Below are positions 19,386 to 29,127 of a DNA stretch of 64,000 nucleotides, piece by piece; position 1 is the stretch's first letter, and every line of letters begins with the position of its first letter. Under the pieces are notes generated by a model. That model was not told the DNA's origin, made no database searches, and worked only from the letters and a program-made list of their open reading frames with translations. The DNA is taken from assembly GCF_003337215.1 (NCBI RefSeq), contig NZ_QPIG01000005.1, forward strand, positions 180,468 through 244,467. Reading direction: 5' to 3'. The translations under genes were made by a program, and so were the position numbers. This DNA is from Oceanihabitans sediminis. GTDB taxonomy: Bacteria; Bacteroidota; Bacteroidia; Flavobacteriales; Flavobacteriaceae.

Positions 19386-20195
19386 TTACATTTTTTTGAT
19401 ATTCTCCATGACTCCACCATCCACAAGAATATCTGTACCTGTAATAAAAGAGGCTTTTTCACTTGCTAAAAAAGCAACCACATTTGCAATATCTTCTGGC
19501 TGACCGTTTCTTTGCATGGGTGTTGCTTTTTTCATCATTTCCATTTGTTCAGGATGTTCTTCGGCTGCTTTTAAAGCCATATCTGTTTCAATAACACCAG
19601 GAGATACAGTAAGAATTCTTGCTTTTTTCTGTCCCCATTTATTTAGGTTTTTCTTTGATACTAATATTACTCCTCGCTTCACAAAATTATACATCCTATC
19701 AGAATTATTATGAACAAACTGGCTAACCGTTTCAAAAGAATCAGGCTTTTGCGGATGCATAAGTGCCGCATCATATTTTTCACTTGCAGGAATAGTATGA
19801 GCCATCATAGAGGAAAGTAAAATGGCCACAGAATGCGCATCTGCCATTTCATAAAAGGCGTCTACTAATAAATCTGTTGCTACTAAATCTATATCAAAAA
19901 TTTTACGCAGATTTTGCATAGATCCACTTACACCAGCTGTATGAATAAAAGCTTTAAAACCACCCTTATCTGCTACATATTGGCGGAGTTTATTCACGTC
20001 CTCCTTAGAAGTTATATCACAAGCAATACCACTTACATCATAACCTTCTTTAAGTAGCTTATCTACTGCCGCAGCTACTAATTCTTGTGAATAATCTGTT
20101 AGAATAAGTTTCTCACCCTTAAAAGCTTGCGCACAAGCTGTTCCTATACCTCCTGCTCCACCGGTTATAACTATGGATTTGTTTCCTCTGTTCAT
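19386..20195 (-). CDS. SDR family NAD(P)-dependent oxidoreductase
   Basis: A 269-residue classical short-chain dehydrogenase. The cofactor-binding motif GGAGGIG is at residues 12-18, HTAGVSG corresponds to NNAG, the active-site pair is YNFVK (YxxxK), SPGVIETDM is the usual post-catalytic motif and GTDILVDGGV is the C-terminal signature. It has about 25 extra residues before the catalytic Tyr, as in 3-alpha-hydroxysteroid dehydrogenase-like members. The substrate is unknown. Confidence 0.82.
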   Translation of the reverse strand: MNRGNKSIVITGGAGGIGTACAQAFKGEKLILTDYSQELVAAAVDKLLKEGYDVSGIACDITSKEDVNKLRQYVADKGGFKAFIHTAGVSGSMQNLRKIFDIDLVATDLLVDAFYEMADAHSVAILLSSMMAHTIPASEKYDAALMHPQKPDSFETVSQFVHNNSDRMYNFVKRGVILVSKKNLNKWGQKKARILTVSPGVIETDMALKAAEEHPEQMEMMKKATPMQRNGQPEDIANVVAFLASEKASFITGTDILVDGGVMENIKKM

Positions 20196-20282
20196 TGTAT
20201 AATAAGTTAATGATTAATAAGTTTTATTGTATCCGGACCTGATTGCCTTCAGAAAAGCGAATAAAAAGGTGTTTGATGTATT

Positions 20283-20894
20283 TTATTCTACTGTAAAATA
20301 ATATTCTTTTTCAGAGCTGTCTAAGTCTCGCCAAGAAACTTCTCCACAACTATCAAAGCCTATCGAATTTGGATGATGTTCAAGAGGATATTCTGCTATT
20401 ATAAACTCATTTCTATTACTGTTTTCTAAAATTCCTTCTCGCAAACTAATCACAAAATCACCACTACTACTAGGCTTTAAACCTATTCTATAACTATAAG
20501 ACGCATTATTGCTTTCAAGATCTGGATGGGCTTCTATTTTTCCGTTTTCACATGAAGGCAAAAACATAAATTGCCCGGTATCTACAACAAGTTCGAATGC
20601 ATCTATAGCATCTTTGCAATTGGCATCCTGTGTAGGTGTTATAAATTTATAAATAGAAAAATAGTCCGGTTCTGGAGTGCTTATAAAAACAGAGTCGTTA
20701 ACAGCTGCATCAAACACATTACTAGAGACCTTTCCATGAATCCAAATAGTATCTTGCATGGTAAAACTAGACTCCGGTGTTACTTCCACTTGGTACTTAT
20801 TGAAAATAAACATATTTTCCGCTACATCATCTTCGCAAGTAGTCGCCATAAAAAGTGGAGCTAGTAGGAAACACCTTAATAAATTCTTAATCAT
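20283..20894 (-). CDS. Hypothetical lipoprotein
   Basis: A 203-residue lipoprotein (leader ends FMATTCEDD, Cys20). It is acidic and beta-rich, with several Cys residues (CKDAIDAF, PSCENGK, FDSCGEVSW) that could form disulfides outside the cytoplasm. No domain is recognised. It lies 88 bp upstream of the SDR gene on the same strand. Confidence 0.65.
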   Translation of the reverse strand: MIKNLLRCFLLAPLFMATTCEDDVAENMFIFNKYQVEVTPESSFTMQDTIWIHGKVSSNVFDAAVNDSVFISTPEPDYFSIYKFITPTQDANCKDAIDAFELVVDTGQFMFLPSCENGKIEAHPDLESNNASYSYRIGLKPSSSGDFVISLREGILENSNRNEFIIAEYPLEHHPNSIGFDSCGEVSWRDLDSSEKEYYFTVE

Positions 20895-21131
20895 AGTTTT
20901 TTTTTAGAACTGAAACATAGAAATAGCATGCTTTCCATGTTTTTAGTCTTTGTTATTTTTATTTTTTTACATGTATGAAGCATCTAATTTAGCAAAAAAA
21001 TAAAACGAAAGTTTGTTTACATCGAAAGAAATACAATAAAAAAAACACTTTTAAGAGGTGAAAAGAATAACAAGTATTTAGTTATACTAGTGAACAATAC
21101 GTGTAGTTCGCTTTATTTTAATGAAATTTCT

Positions 21132-21413
21132 TTAAGGATTAATAAGCAATTTCTCCTTATTATATTTTTTGTGTTGAATTTTCTTTTTCTCTAGAATTGC
21201 ATAAAATTTACGAGGTGATATTTTAAGATCTTTCGTAATTTCGCGCACTTTTTTCTTTCTTTTCTTATACAGTTTTAAATTCTCATTTACCTGCTTATTA
21301 AAGAAATGCTTCTCTAGCTTTTCAACAATTTGTAGTGCCGTTAGATTAGACTTCCCTGCACAATCTTCAATCTCCGAAATAATATTTTTTAAAACACCTT
21401 TACCTCTCCCCCA
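21132..21413 (-). pseudogene. Start-less basic protein remnant
   Basis: The frame is open from a TAA at 21414 to a TAA at 21132 and encodes 93 residues that look like real protein (GKGVLKNIISEIEDCAGKS, then a Lys-rich helical tail KKVREITKDLKISPRKFYAI). There is no ATG, GTG or TTG in its first 60 codons, so it appears to be the 3' part of a gene whose 5' end has been lost. The tail resembles a helix-turn-helix. Family not identified. Confidence 0.45.
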
Positions 21414-21486
21414 TTAAGGATTAGTCGAAATAAGAGAATATAAGGGATAGAAACCTATGATTTTGTTTCAGAAGAAACCTCACAAC

Positions 21487-22299
21487 CTACATAGCAGAAT
21501 TGAATGGTATTGCTTTCAAGTCCTTATAATTAGCTTCTAAATGAATGTCAAATGCTTCAGCTAGAAAAGATAAATAAGAAGCATCATCTTTAAGAAAAAT
21601 TTGCTCCTCCTTACCGTTAATTACCTTTTTAAATCGGTCATTATACAAAGTAAGCACACCATATGGAACAGGGAGTGCAGCAATTCTAGCGTTGATAAAA
21701 AAAGAATCTGGACTGGTAGAAGTAAAATGATTCCCAAGCTTCAAATCTATATCTAAAACCGGACTTAAATCAAAACTGTACAGGTTTTTCCATGTATCCC
21801 CTTGATTGCTTTGTAGCATATAACCAAACAGTTCACTAGAAACCAATCTAAAGCTGCGGTGCTCAAAACGAACAACTTCGTTAATAACAAAAGGAATGGG
21901 AATAGTAGGAGATTCGGCACCAAAACCTACATCTACAAGCCAGGTTTGGGAATCTATAGTTACAAGAAGGGCTTGATGCGTTCTTCCTCCTGGCTCACCT
22001 GTTAAATGAACACGTCCCAACAAAGGCCTTACTTCAAAGCCATATGCTTGAAGGGCCAATAATAGTAGTCCGTTTAACTCAAAACAATAGCCCCCGCGCT
22101 TGTGCTTCACTAATTTCTGAAATATGGAATGCGCATCTATGGGGATATTTTTTCCCAAACAAATATCAATGTTTTCAAAAGGAATGCTCAAATGTTGTGC
22201 ACGATGCAAAGCCTTTAAACTCTCATAATTTACAGAAATAGGAGCTTCAAGATTAATTCGTCTTAAATACTCTTGCTTATTAAATATAAAATCGCTCAT
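21487..22299 (-). CDS. nat: Arylamine N-acetyltransferase
   Basis: A 270-residue NAT enzyme of usual length. The Cys-His-Asp triad is visible: Cys72 in RGGYCFELN, His108 in RTHQALL and Asp123 in LVDVGFG. It transfers acetyl from acetyl-CoA to arylamines, hydrazines and related amines in the cytoplasm. Its start overlaps the stop of the upstream membrane gene by 4 nt, so it is translationally coupled to two unknown membrane proteins. Confidence 0.88.
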   Translation of the reverse strand: MSDFIFNKQEYLRRINLEAPISVNYESLKALHRAQHLSIPFENIDICLGKNIPIDAHSIFQKLVKHKRGGYCFELNGLLLLALQAYGFEVRPLLGRVHLTGEPGGRTHQALLVTIDSQTWLVDVGFGAESPTIPIPFVINEVVRFEHRSFRLVSSELFGYMLQSNQGDTWKNLYSFDLSPVLDIDLKLGNHFTSTSPDSFFINARIAALPVPYGVLTLYNDRFKKVINGKEEQIFLKDDASYLSFLAEAFDIHLEANYKDLKAIPFNSAM

Positions 22300-22754
22300 C
22301 TATCATCATTATCCATTAAATACCTTTTCCTTAAATCTAAAAGAATATCCTTTATTTTCGAATGCTTAAAAACAACTTCTGAAAATCCCATTGTTGCTAA
22401 AAGAGAAATAAAAGCTAATGCACCAAGTCCACCACCATAGCCATCAAATAACGGACTTTTGTAAATATATAATCCACAGAACAAAACTCCAGCAATTCCC
22501 AATCTAAAATAACCAACTTTAGCTTCAGAAGAAACCATTCCAATAAAGGAAGATCCGAAAAAAACTACCGGAATATTTCTTGTTAAGTAAGCAGGAAGTA
22601 AATCTGGAAAACTATAAAAAAACAATCCTACAATTAGAGAAAGTAAAGCAGAGGAACGCACAGCACTCTGCTTAAATCGGAGGCTGAAATAATAAGTAAG
22701 TACCGAACCAAGAATACTTGATAACAAAAGTATTATAACATGCATGCTAACCAA
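22296..22754 (-). CDS. Hypothetical membrane protein
   Basis: A 152-residue protein with about four transmembrane helices, including one at the very N-terminus (MHVIILLLSSILGSVLTYY), and a charged C-terminal tail (KHSKIKDILLDLRKRYL). It overlaps the next upstream membrane gene by 22 nt and the NAT gene by 4 nt. The two membrane proteins share the pattern of Gly-rich helices and are probably partners. No family recognised. Confidence 0.65.
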   Translation of the reverse strand: MVSMHVIILLLSSILGSVLTYYFSLRFKQSAVRSSALLSLIVGLFFYSFPDLLPAYLTRNIPVVFFGSSFIGMVSSEAKVGYFRLGIAGVLFCGLYIYKSPLFDGYGGGLGALAFISLLATMGFSEVVFKHSKIKDILLDLRKRYLMDNDDR

Positions 22755-23302
22755 TAAATTAAAGAAGTAATTACAACACCACCAAAAGCAACAGTACCAA
22801 GCTTTCCTCCTATACCTAGAAATATATTTTTGGATAACATAAAAAGTAAACCAGATAGCATACCCGCTAACATCACAAAATAAATAGAAGGTGCTATTAC
22901 AACACTAGACATACCAACAAAAACACCACAGTAAATAGGACTTGGTAACTTTTTTAAGTATGCGGATTCTTTATACAAGTTAGGAAAAAAGGATGCTAAC
23001 ACACCTACTAAACTTGCAGATAAAACAGCACCTAAATCAGTAGAAACATATAATAGATGACAAATAATGGCACCTATTGGAACCCATATAGCTACTGAAA
23101 AATCTTCATAACCATATGCATCATGATGTAAGTCTAAATATTTATACCCTAATAAAACGGCAATTGTAACAAATAATGCAGAAAATAAAGCAATAAAAGT
23201 ATCATATGCAAAATGCTTCCGTATCATCAGCATTAAAAGTGTAATTTGAAGCAGTAAAATAATAGATATAGTAAAAAACCGAATGGTTTTATGTTTATTC
23301 AT
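22733..23302 (-). CDS. Hypothetical membrane protein
   Basis: I take the ATG at 23302 (MNKHKTIRFFTISIILLLQ) rather than an ATG 22 codons earlier, because the extra N-terminal residues are Cys-rich and not membrane-like. It has about 189 residues and five to six transmembrane helices. It ends inside the next gene, which starts 22 nt before its stop. It is the first gene of a three-gene unit with the downstream membrane protein and NAT. The function is unknown. Confidence 0.65.
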   Translation of the reverse strand: MNKHKTIRFFTISIILLLQITLLMLMIRKHFAYDTFIALFSALFVTIAVLLGYKYLDLHHDAYGYEDFSVAIWVPIGAIICHLLYVSTDLGAVLSASLVGVLASFFPNLYKESAYLKKLPSPIYCGVFVGMSSVVIAPSIYFVMLAGMLSGLLFMLSKNIFLGIGGKLGTVAFGGVVITSLIYWLACML

Positions 23303-23857
23303 ATAGCAATTGCATCTTTTTGTTGAAGCTAATGTGTTACTACTTTTAAAGCAACTTCCCGCACTCATGATATATTTTAAAAGCTGTTACAACAACCTAA
23401 TTTAAGGTTTGCAAATTTAAGCAAAAACAACAAAACCCCAGCATTTGCAGAGCTAGTATTATAAACTTACTTAATCAAATTATAAAAAAACACACACATA
23501 CCACCCTAACACACCTCAAATATTTTAACAAATACATAAAATTTTGCAAATAAAAAACGATTTTATTCAGTATTTACGTTAATTTAGTAAATAAATTATC
23601 GTAAACAATTAAAACTATTATTAAAAACAAAAAACATAACATATATTAATAGCTATAAAATCAACTCACTTTTGATAAAGAAAATCATCCTTTTTAGACA
23701 TAAAGAGTCACCTAAAAGACACCTTAACAAATCAATGAAGAGTTAAAAAAAAAAAAAACGATTAAGAATAGGAACCAGTAACAACTTCTACCCTTTATAG
23801 AAAAGATTATCAAACACCTATTCTTATCATCCAATATGAACCTTTAAATAAAACCCT
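23303..23857. other. AT-rich spacer upstream of urease operon
   Basis: About 550 bp without a gene. It contains the left copy of the sequence that also ends the urease operon (23425-23478), a 14-nt poly-A run at 23745-23758, and presumably the urease promoter. No clear -7 or regulator site was recognised. Confidence 0.5.
23425..23478. repeat. Left copy of urease-flanking repeat (decayed terminator)
   Basis: Matches 29848-29905 in two blocks: ACAACAAAACCCCAGCAT with TGC after one variable base, and GTATTATAAACTTA. The stem-completing GGGGTTTT present in the right copy is replaced by AGAGCTA, so this copy cannot form the terminator hairpin. Confidence 0.75.
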
Positions 23858-24160
23858 ATGCATTTAACAGCTAGAGAAACAGAAAAGCTCCTCATATTCA
23901 TGGCGGGTGAACTCGCAGAAAAACGCAAGGCTAGAGGCGTGAAATTAAATTACCCAGAGGCCATCGCATTAATCAGCAACCGATTGCAGGAAGCTGCACG
24001 AGATGGTAAATCCGTCGCTTCTTTAATGCAAGAAGGCGCAACTTACTTAACACGAGAGGATGTTATGGAAGGCGTTCCTGAAATGATTCACGATGTACAA
24101 ATTGAAGCAACTTTTCCCGACGGCACCAAGCTGGTAACCGTCCATAATCCTATTCGTTAA
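23858..24160 (+). CDS. ureA: Urease subunit gamma
   Basis: A 100-residue gamma subunit of standard length ([20 protein letters not shown], typical ending VTVHNPIR). It forms the urease apoenzyme with beta and alpha subunits and hydrolyses urea to ammonia and carbamate in the cytoplasm. First gene of the operon; the next gene begins 16 bp after its stop. Separate gamma and beta genes are the common bacterial arrangement. Confidence 0.95.
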   Translation: MHLTARETEKLLIFMAGELAEKRKARGVKLNYPEAIALISNRLQEAARDGKSVASLMQEGATYLTREDVMEGVPEMIHDVQIEATFPDGTKLVTVHNPIR

Positions 24161-24176
24161 CCTTAATTTACAAACT

Positions 24177-24551
24177 ATGATACCAGGTGAATATATATTG
24201 AAGAAAGAAGATATTGTATGCAATCCCTTCCGAAAAGCCATCAAATTAAAGGTTATCAATAAAGGCGACAGACCCATTCAAGTTGGATCTCACTACCACT
24301 TTTTTGAAGTGAATAGAGAAATGGAATTCGACCGTGAAAAGTCCTTTGGCTACCGATTGAATATCCCTTCAGGAACAGCTGTTCGTTTTGAGCCAGGGGA
24401 AGCTACAAAAATTGAACTCATCCATTTAGGCGGGAAACGCAACTCTTTCGGACTGAACAATCTTGCTATTGGCGACACCATGAATCCTCAAAATTTAAAG
24501 AGGGCAATGCTAAATGTAGAACGTGAATCCTTCAAAAACAAAAAGTCATGA
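24177..24551 (+). CDS. ureB: Urease subunit beta
   Basis: A 124-residue beta subunit ([41 protein letters not shown]). Its last codons overlap the ureC start by 4 nt. It is part of the (alpha-beta-gamma)3 urease core, and the family-typical Ser/His-rich loop [10 protein letters not shown] is intact. Confidence 0.95.
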   Translation: MIPGEYILKKEDIVCNPFRKAIKLKVINKGDRPIQVGSHYHFFEVNREMEFDREKSFGYRLNIPSGTAVRFEPGEATKIELIHLGGKRNSFGLNNLAIGDTMNPQNLKRAMLNVERESFKNKKS

Positions 24552-26269
24552 GTTTTAAAATCGACAGAATTAAGTATGCCAATATGTACGGACCAACCCT
24601 TGGCGATAAAATAAGATTGGGAGACACCGAACTATTTATTGAAATAGAAAAAGACTATACTTTCTATGGTGAGGAAAATAAATTTGGTGGCGGAAAAACG
24701 GTTCGTGATGGCATGGCGCAATCCAGTACAGCAACTCGTGATAGTGGCGTTTTGGATTTAGTGATTTTAAACTGTATTGTTTTAGATCACTGGGGAATTG
24801 TTAAAGGAGATATTGGAATTAAGGATGGTAAAATAGTGGGTGTAGGAAAAGCCGGAAACCCAGATACCATGGAAAATGTGGATCCAAACATGATTATTGG
24901 CGCCTCGACAGAGGTACATGCTGGTGAAAACCTAATCGCTACTCCAGGAGGAATAGATACACACATCCATTTTCTTTCTCCACAACAAATTGAACACGCG
25001 CTTTTTAGCGGAATCACCACCATGATTGGTGGCGGAACAGGACCTTTTGACGGCACGAACGCTACCACAGTAACCCCTGGCGCTTGGAATATAGAACGTA
25101 TGCTTCAGGCGACAGATGATTTACCAATGAATTTAGGCTTCTTCGGAAAAGGTAATTGTTCACATTTAGCTCCTTTAAAAGAACAGGTGGAAGCAGGTGT
25201 TTTAGGGTTGAAAGTGCATGAAGATTGGGGAGCAACACCATCGGTTATTCACGCATCGCTACAAGTAGCAGATGAATATGATATTCAAATTGCTCTGCAT
25301 TCTGATACTTTAAATGAAGCAGGATTTTTAGAAGATACTATGGACGCCATAAACGGAAGAACCATCCACACCTTCCATACAGAGGGCGCTGGCGGTGGCC
25401 ACGCTCCAGACATTATTAAAGCAGCAATGTATCCGAATGTGTTGCCAGCCTCTACAAATCCGACGCGACCTTTTACAAAAAACACTATAGATGAACATTT
25501 GGATATGCTGATGGTATGTCATCATTTAAGTAAAAACATTCCTGAGGATGTCGCCTTTGCTGATTCTAGAATTAGACCAGAAACCATTGCTGCTGAAGAC
25601 AGACTTCACGACATGGGCGTTTTCAGTATTATGAGTTCCGACTCACAAGCCATGGGACGTGTGGGTGAAACCATTTCAAGAACCTGGCAAACAGCGCATA
25701 AAAACAAAATTCAACAAGGTTTTTTGGAAGAAGATAAAAAAATGAAGGCAGATAATTTTCGTGCAAAACGTTACGTGGCTAAATACACCATCAATCCAGC
25801 AATTGCTCACGGTATTTCCCAACACGTTGGGTCTATTGAACCTGGAAAAATGGCCGATTTTGTATTATGGAAACCTGCCTTGTTCGGAGCAAAACCAGAA
25901 ATGATTGTTAAAGGAGGTATGGCAATTGCCAGTAAAATGGGAGATCCAAACGGATCAATCCCAACACCGCAACCTATTATGATGCGCCCAATGTTTGGCG
26001 CTCTAGGAGCTGCCGTACATAAAACCTGCGCCACTTTCGTTTCTAAAGCCGCAATGAACAATAATATTAAAGAAAAATACGGGCTCAAAAAACAATTATT
26101 CGCTGTTACCAATTGCAGAAGTATTTCTAAAAAGGATTTAATCCATAACGATAAAACTCCTTTAATTGAAGTCAATCCTGAAACCTACGAAGTAAAAGTA
26201 GATGGCGTAAAAGTAACCTGCGACCCAATTGATGTGGTGCCTTTAGCACAACGTTATTTTTTATTTTAA
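24548..26269 (+). CDS. ureC: Urease subunit alpha, catalytic
   Basis: A 573-residue catalytic subunit, full length. All nickel ligands are visible: His139 and His141 (THIHF), the lysine carbamylated in active enzyme (Lys222 in GLKVHEDWG), His251, His277 and Asp365 (SSDSQAMG). The flap region MVCHHLS (His325/His326) is intact. It hydrolyses urea at a dinuclear nickel site. Nothing suggests loss of function. Confidence 0.97.
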   Translation: MSFKIDRIKYANMYGPTLGDKIRLGDTELFIEIEKDYTFYGEENKFGGGKTVRDGMAQSSTATRDSGVLDLVILNCIVLDHWGIVKGDIGIKDGKIVGVGKAGNPDTMENVDPNMIIGASTEVHAGENLIATPGGIDTHIHFLSPQQIEHALFSGITTMIGGGTGPFDGTNATTVTPGAWNIERMLQATDDLPMNLGFFGKGNCSHLAPLKEQVEAGVLGLKVHEDWGATPSVIHASLQVADEYDIQIALHSDTLNEAGFLEDTMDAINGRTIHTFHTEGAGGGHAPDIIKAAMYPNVLPASTNPTRPFTKNTIDEHLDMLMVCHHLSKNIPEDVAFADSRIRPETIAAEDRLHDMGVFSIMSSDSQAMGRVGETISRTWQTAHKNKIQQGFLEEDKKMKADNFRAKRYVAKYTINPAIAHGISQHVGSIEPGKMADFVLWKPALFGAKPEMIVKGGMAIASKMGDPNGSIPTPQPIMMRPMFGALGAAVHKTCATFVSKAAMNNNIKEKYGLKKQLFAVTNCRSISKKDLIHNDKTPLIEVNPETYEVKVDGVKVTCDPIDVVPLAQRYFLF

Positions 26270-26335
26270 TAAGAATTTAAAGCTGCGCAACGTCGTATAA
26301 ACCTTGCGTATTTTATTTTAAAACGAAATGCTCAT

Positions 26336-26839
26336 ATGCTTTGTAAAGAAGTTATTGGAAACATAGAATCTTATCCCATAGGAAACAAAACGGTAGACAC
26401 ACTACATCTGGAATGGTTTGAAATGACCAAACGTATCATGCGGAAAAGAACTGAACATGGTCGCGAGGTGGCAGTGAAATTCCTGAAGGAAGGACAGCGC
26501 CTTCACCAAGGGGATATTCTTTTGGAGGATGAGACAACTGTGGTAGTTGTTGATGTATTGCCTTGTGATAGCATTCAGGTAACACCAAGAAATATTGTGG
26601 AAATGGGAACGGTTTGCTACGAAATAGGAAACAAACACTTGCCTATTTTTATTCAAGAGGAGAAAGTTTTGGTGCCTTACGAAAAACCTTTGGAACGCCA
26701 GTTGGAAGCAACAGGTTATATCGTAGAGAAAAGAAATTGCAAACTGTTGAACATGTTAAAAGCCAACGTTGGCCATTCGCATGCAAGTGATACACCTTCT
26801 TTATTCTCAAGAATTTTAGACCTCACCACAAAACAATAA
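26336..26839 (+). CDS. ureE: Urease accessory protein, nickel metallochaperone
   Basis: A 167-residue UreE, beginning MLCKEVIGNIESYPI. The N-terminal peptide-binding-like domain is followed by the metal-binding domain. The C-terminal tail is only mildly His-rich (NVGHSHASD), unlike the long poly-His of some homologues. It delivers nickel to the apoenzyme through UreG. Its TAA overlaps the ureF ATG by one nucleotide. Confidence 0.9.
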   Translation: MLCKEVIGNIESYPIGNKTVDTLHLEWFEMTKRIMRKRTEHGREVAVKFLKEGQRLHQGDILLEDETTVVVVDVLPCDSIQVTPRNIVEMGTVCYEIGNKHLPIFIQEEKVLVPYEKPLERQLEATGYIVEKRNCKLLNMLKANVGHSHASDTPSLFSRILDLTTKQ

Positions 26840-27543
26840 TGAATATGACACACAACACACAGAGGGTTTTATTGGAATTGCTGCATATTTCAGATCCGAC
26901 GTTGCCGATTGGCGGGTATTCGCATTCCAACGGATTAGAAACCTATATTCAGCAAAAAGTGGTGAAAGATGTGGACACTACCCGCGAATTCGTGCAAAAT
27001 ATGCTCATTTATAATTACAAATACAATGATGGGCTTTTTGTTCGTGATGCTTTTAAATACGGAACAGAACAAAATCTCGAAGCGCTTTTAAAATTGGATA
27101 ATGAGTCGCACGCCTTAAAAACACCTATGGAACTCCGTGATGGCAGTTTAAAATTAGGCATGCGATTGCTTAAGATTTATGTGCGGCTACACGATTATGA
27201 ATTGATGCATTCCTTTTTCAAAAAAGTAAAAAACAAAGAAACTCCTGGACACTATGCAATAGTTTTCGGAATGATTACCGCCCTTTTAGGTGCTGAGATT
27301 AAATTGGTACTCAGTGCATTTTATTACAACGCCGCAGTTAATATGGTGACGAATAGTGTAAAAATGGTACCCTTGGGACAAATGGACGGACAGGAAATCT
27401 TGTACAACATGCACGATTTAATTGCCACCCTTGTGAACGACACCTTAACCTTAGACGAAGAGATGCGCGGCTTATGCAACCCTGCATTCGATATCAGATG
27501 TATGCAACACGAAACTTTGTACTCACGACTCTATATGTCCTAA
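26839..27543 (+). CDS. ureF: Urease accessory protein
   Basis: A 234-residue all-helical UreF, with the conserved DPTLPIGGYSHSNGLE near the N-terminus. It is the GTPase-regulating scaffold in the UreD-UreF-UreG complex that inserts nickel into UreC. It is coupled to ureE by a 1-nt overlap. A 121-bp gap with TTAGG-type repeats separates it from ureG. Confidence 0.92.
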   Translation: MNMTHNTQRVLLELLHISDPTLPIGGYSHSNGLETYIQQKVVKDVDTTREFVQNMLIYNYKYNDGLFVRDAFKYGTEQNLEALLKLDNESHALKTPMELRDGSLKLGMRLLKIYVRLHDYELMHSFFKKVKNKETPGHYAIVFGMITALLGAEIKLVLSAFYYNAAVNMVTNSVKMVPLGQMDGQEILYNMHDLIATLVNDTLTLDEEMRGLCNPAFDIRCMQHETLYSRLYMS

Positions 27544-27550
27544 AATAGAC

Positions 27551-27600
27551 GTTAGGTGTTAGGGATTAGGTATGAGGGATTAGGTATGAGGATTGAGGTC
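27551..27600. repeat. Short GGGATTAGGTATGA repeats between ureF and ureG
   Basis: The spacer contains two tandem copies of GGGATTAGGTATGA preceded by the related GTTAGGTGTTA. The same kind of G/T-rich repeat occurs on the other strand at 14124-14170. No function can be assigned. Confidence 0.55.
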
Positions 27601-27664
27601 AAGATTTAAGAAGTACAACTATTTACAAAATGGATTTTTAAAGTAAATAAAAACAAAACATAAA

Positions 27665-28306
27665 ATGTCAGAGAGAACATATATAAAAATAGGCGTTGCC
27701 GGACCTGTAGGCTCAGGGAAAACCGCTTTAATTGAAAAATTATCCCATAAAATAGCTAAAGACTATAGTATTGGCGTCATCACCAATGATATTTATACCA
27801 AGGAAGATGCGGAATACTTAACGAAAAACTCCTTATTACCTGCCGATTGTATTATTGGTGTGGAAACAGGTGGTTGTCCGCATACAGCTATTCGGGAAGA
27901 TGCAAGTATGAATTTAGAGGCTGTAGATGAGATAGTTAACCGTCATCCAGAAATAGAAATTGTTTTTATCGAAAGCGGCGGAGACAACCTATCAGCAACC
28001 TTCAGTCCAGATTTAGCAGATGTCACCATTTTTGTGATTTCAGTAGCTGAAGGCGAGAAAATTCCACGAAAAGGAGGCCCAGGAATTACACGCTCCGATT
28101 TATTGGTCATCAACAAAACTGATTTAGCACCATATGTCAATGCTGATCTTGAGGTAATGCGTTCCGATTCCAGCAGAATGCGCCAAGGGGCACCTTTCGT
28201 CTTTACTGATTTGATGCGAGGAGACGGATTAGAAGATGTCATCAATTGGATTAAAAAATACGCCTTAATTGAAGAAGAAGCTCCAGAACCAGCATTACAA
28301 TATTAA
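27665..28306 (+). CDS. ureG: Urease accessory GTPase
   Basis: A 213-residue SIMIBI GTPase. The P-loop is GPVGSGKT at 13-20, the CPH motif is [15 protein letters not shown], and [12 protein letters not shown] and NKTDLAP are the G3/G4 elements. GTP hydrolysis drives nickel transfer to urease. It starts a second closely packed block: ureD begins 3 bp after its stop. Confidence 0.95.
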   Translation: MSERTYIKIGVAGPVGSGKTALIEKLSHKIAKDYSIGVITNDIYTKEDAEYLTKNSLLPADCIIGVETGGCPHTAIREDASMNLEAVDEIVNRHPEIEIVFIESGGDNLSATFSPDLADVTIFVISVAEGEKIPRKGGPGITRSDLLVINKTDLAPYVNADLEVMRSDSSRMRQGAPFVFTDLMRGDGLEDVINWIKKYALIEEEAPEPALQY

Positions 28307-28309
28307 GGT

Positions 28310-29125
28310 ATGGGGCAATACAGTATTGAAACCGGCTTGTACCAAGAGCGCACCATTTTAAAGGACACCTATTTTACGCCGCCGTTTAACGTGGTTGAAA
28401 TACGTGAGGATAAAACCAACCCTTTAATGGAAGTGATGATTATGAGCTCTTCACCAGGCTTTTTTAATCTGGATGATTATAAAATTGAAATAAACGTTAA
28501 GACCGATACCTTGCTAAATCTACAAACACAATCCTACCAACGGGTGTATGACACACCTGATGGCGCGCGGCAGGAAATGAAGGTAATTATTGAGGAAGAT
28601 GCTTACTTCAGTCATGTGCCACATCCTTCAGTACCACATAAAGGCGCTATTTTCGAAAGTAAAAACAACATCAATCTCGCTAAAAACAGTGTGCTTATTT
28701 GGGGCGAAATATTGGCTTGTGGCCGAAAACTTAATGGCGAATCCTTCGCTTTTACGAAATATAGCAGTCTGACGGAAATTTATCGCGAAGGCAAATTATT
28801 TTATAAAGACAATTTATACCTGAAGCCATCTGCCGTAGATTTTAAGACCCTTGGACAATATGAAACGTTCACCTACCAAGCCAATTTTGTAAGTATTGAT
28901 CCCTTCCACTCAGCAAAAGATCGGATGGCCTTTATATCCACGGTTTTGGCCGAAGAAGAAGATATTCTATTTGGAGTATCACAACTTTCAGAAGATGCTT
29001 GTGCTTTAAGAGTTTTGGGAAATTCCGGAGAACAGCTTTTTTCAGCCTTAAAAAAAATTCAAAAACAATTAGATAAACACGCAAACGCTCTACGTAAGAA
29101 GGAAATAGAGCTCAAGTTAGTATAA
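28310..29125 (+). CDS. ureD: Urease accessory protein UreD
   Basis: A 271-residue UreD (UreH in some nomenclatures), with LQTQSYQRVY and YFSHVPHPSVPHKGA, the most conserved parts of the family. It binds the apo-urease and forms the tunnel for nickel from UreG. It is placed after ureG, as in several Bacteroidota urease operons, and is followed 2 bp later by the putative nickel permease. Confidence 0.9.
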   Translation: MGQYSIETGLYQERTILKDTYFTPPFNVVEIREDKTNPLMEVMIMSSSPGFFNLDDYKIEINVKTDTLLNLQTQSYQRVYDTPDGARQEMKVIIEEDAYFSHVPHPSVPHKGAIFESKNNINLAKNSVLIWGEILACGRKLNGESFAFTKYSSLTEIYREGKLFYKDNLYLKPSAVDFKTLGQYETFTYQANFVSIDPFHSAKDRMAFISTVLAEEEDILFGVSQLSEDACALRVLGNSGEQLFSALKKIQKQLDKHANALRKKEIELKLV

Positions 29126-29127
29126 GA

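Noticed and set aside
23745..23758. Run of 14 As upstream of ureA as a phase-variation tract
   Set aside because: It lies about 100 bp upstream of the ureA start in a generally A-rich spacer and no promoter is recognised around it; too speculative to call.
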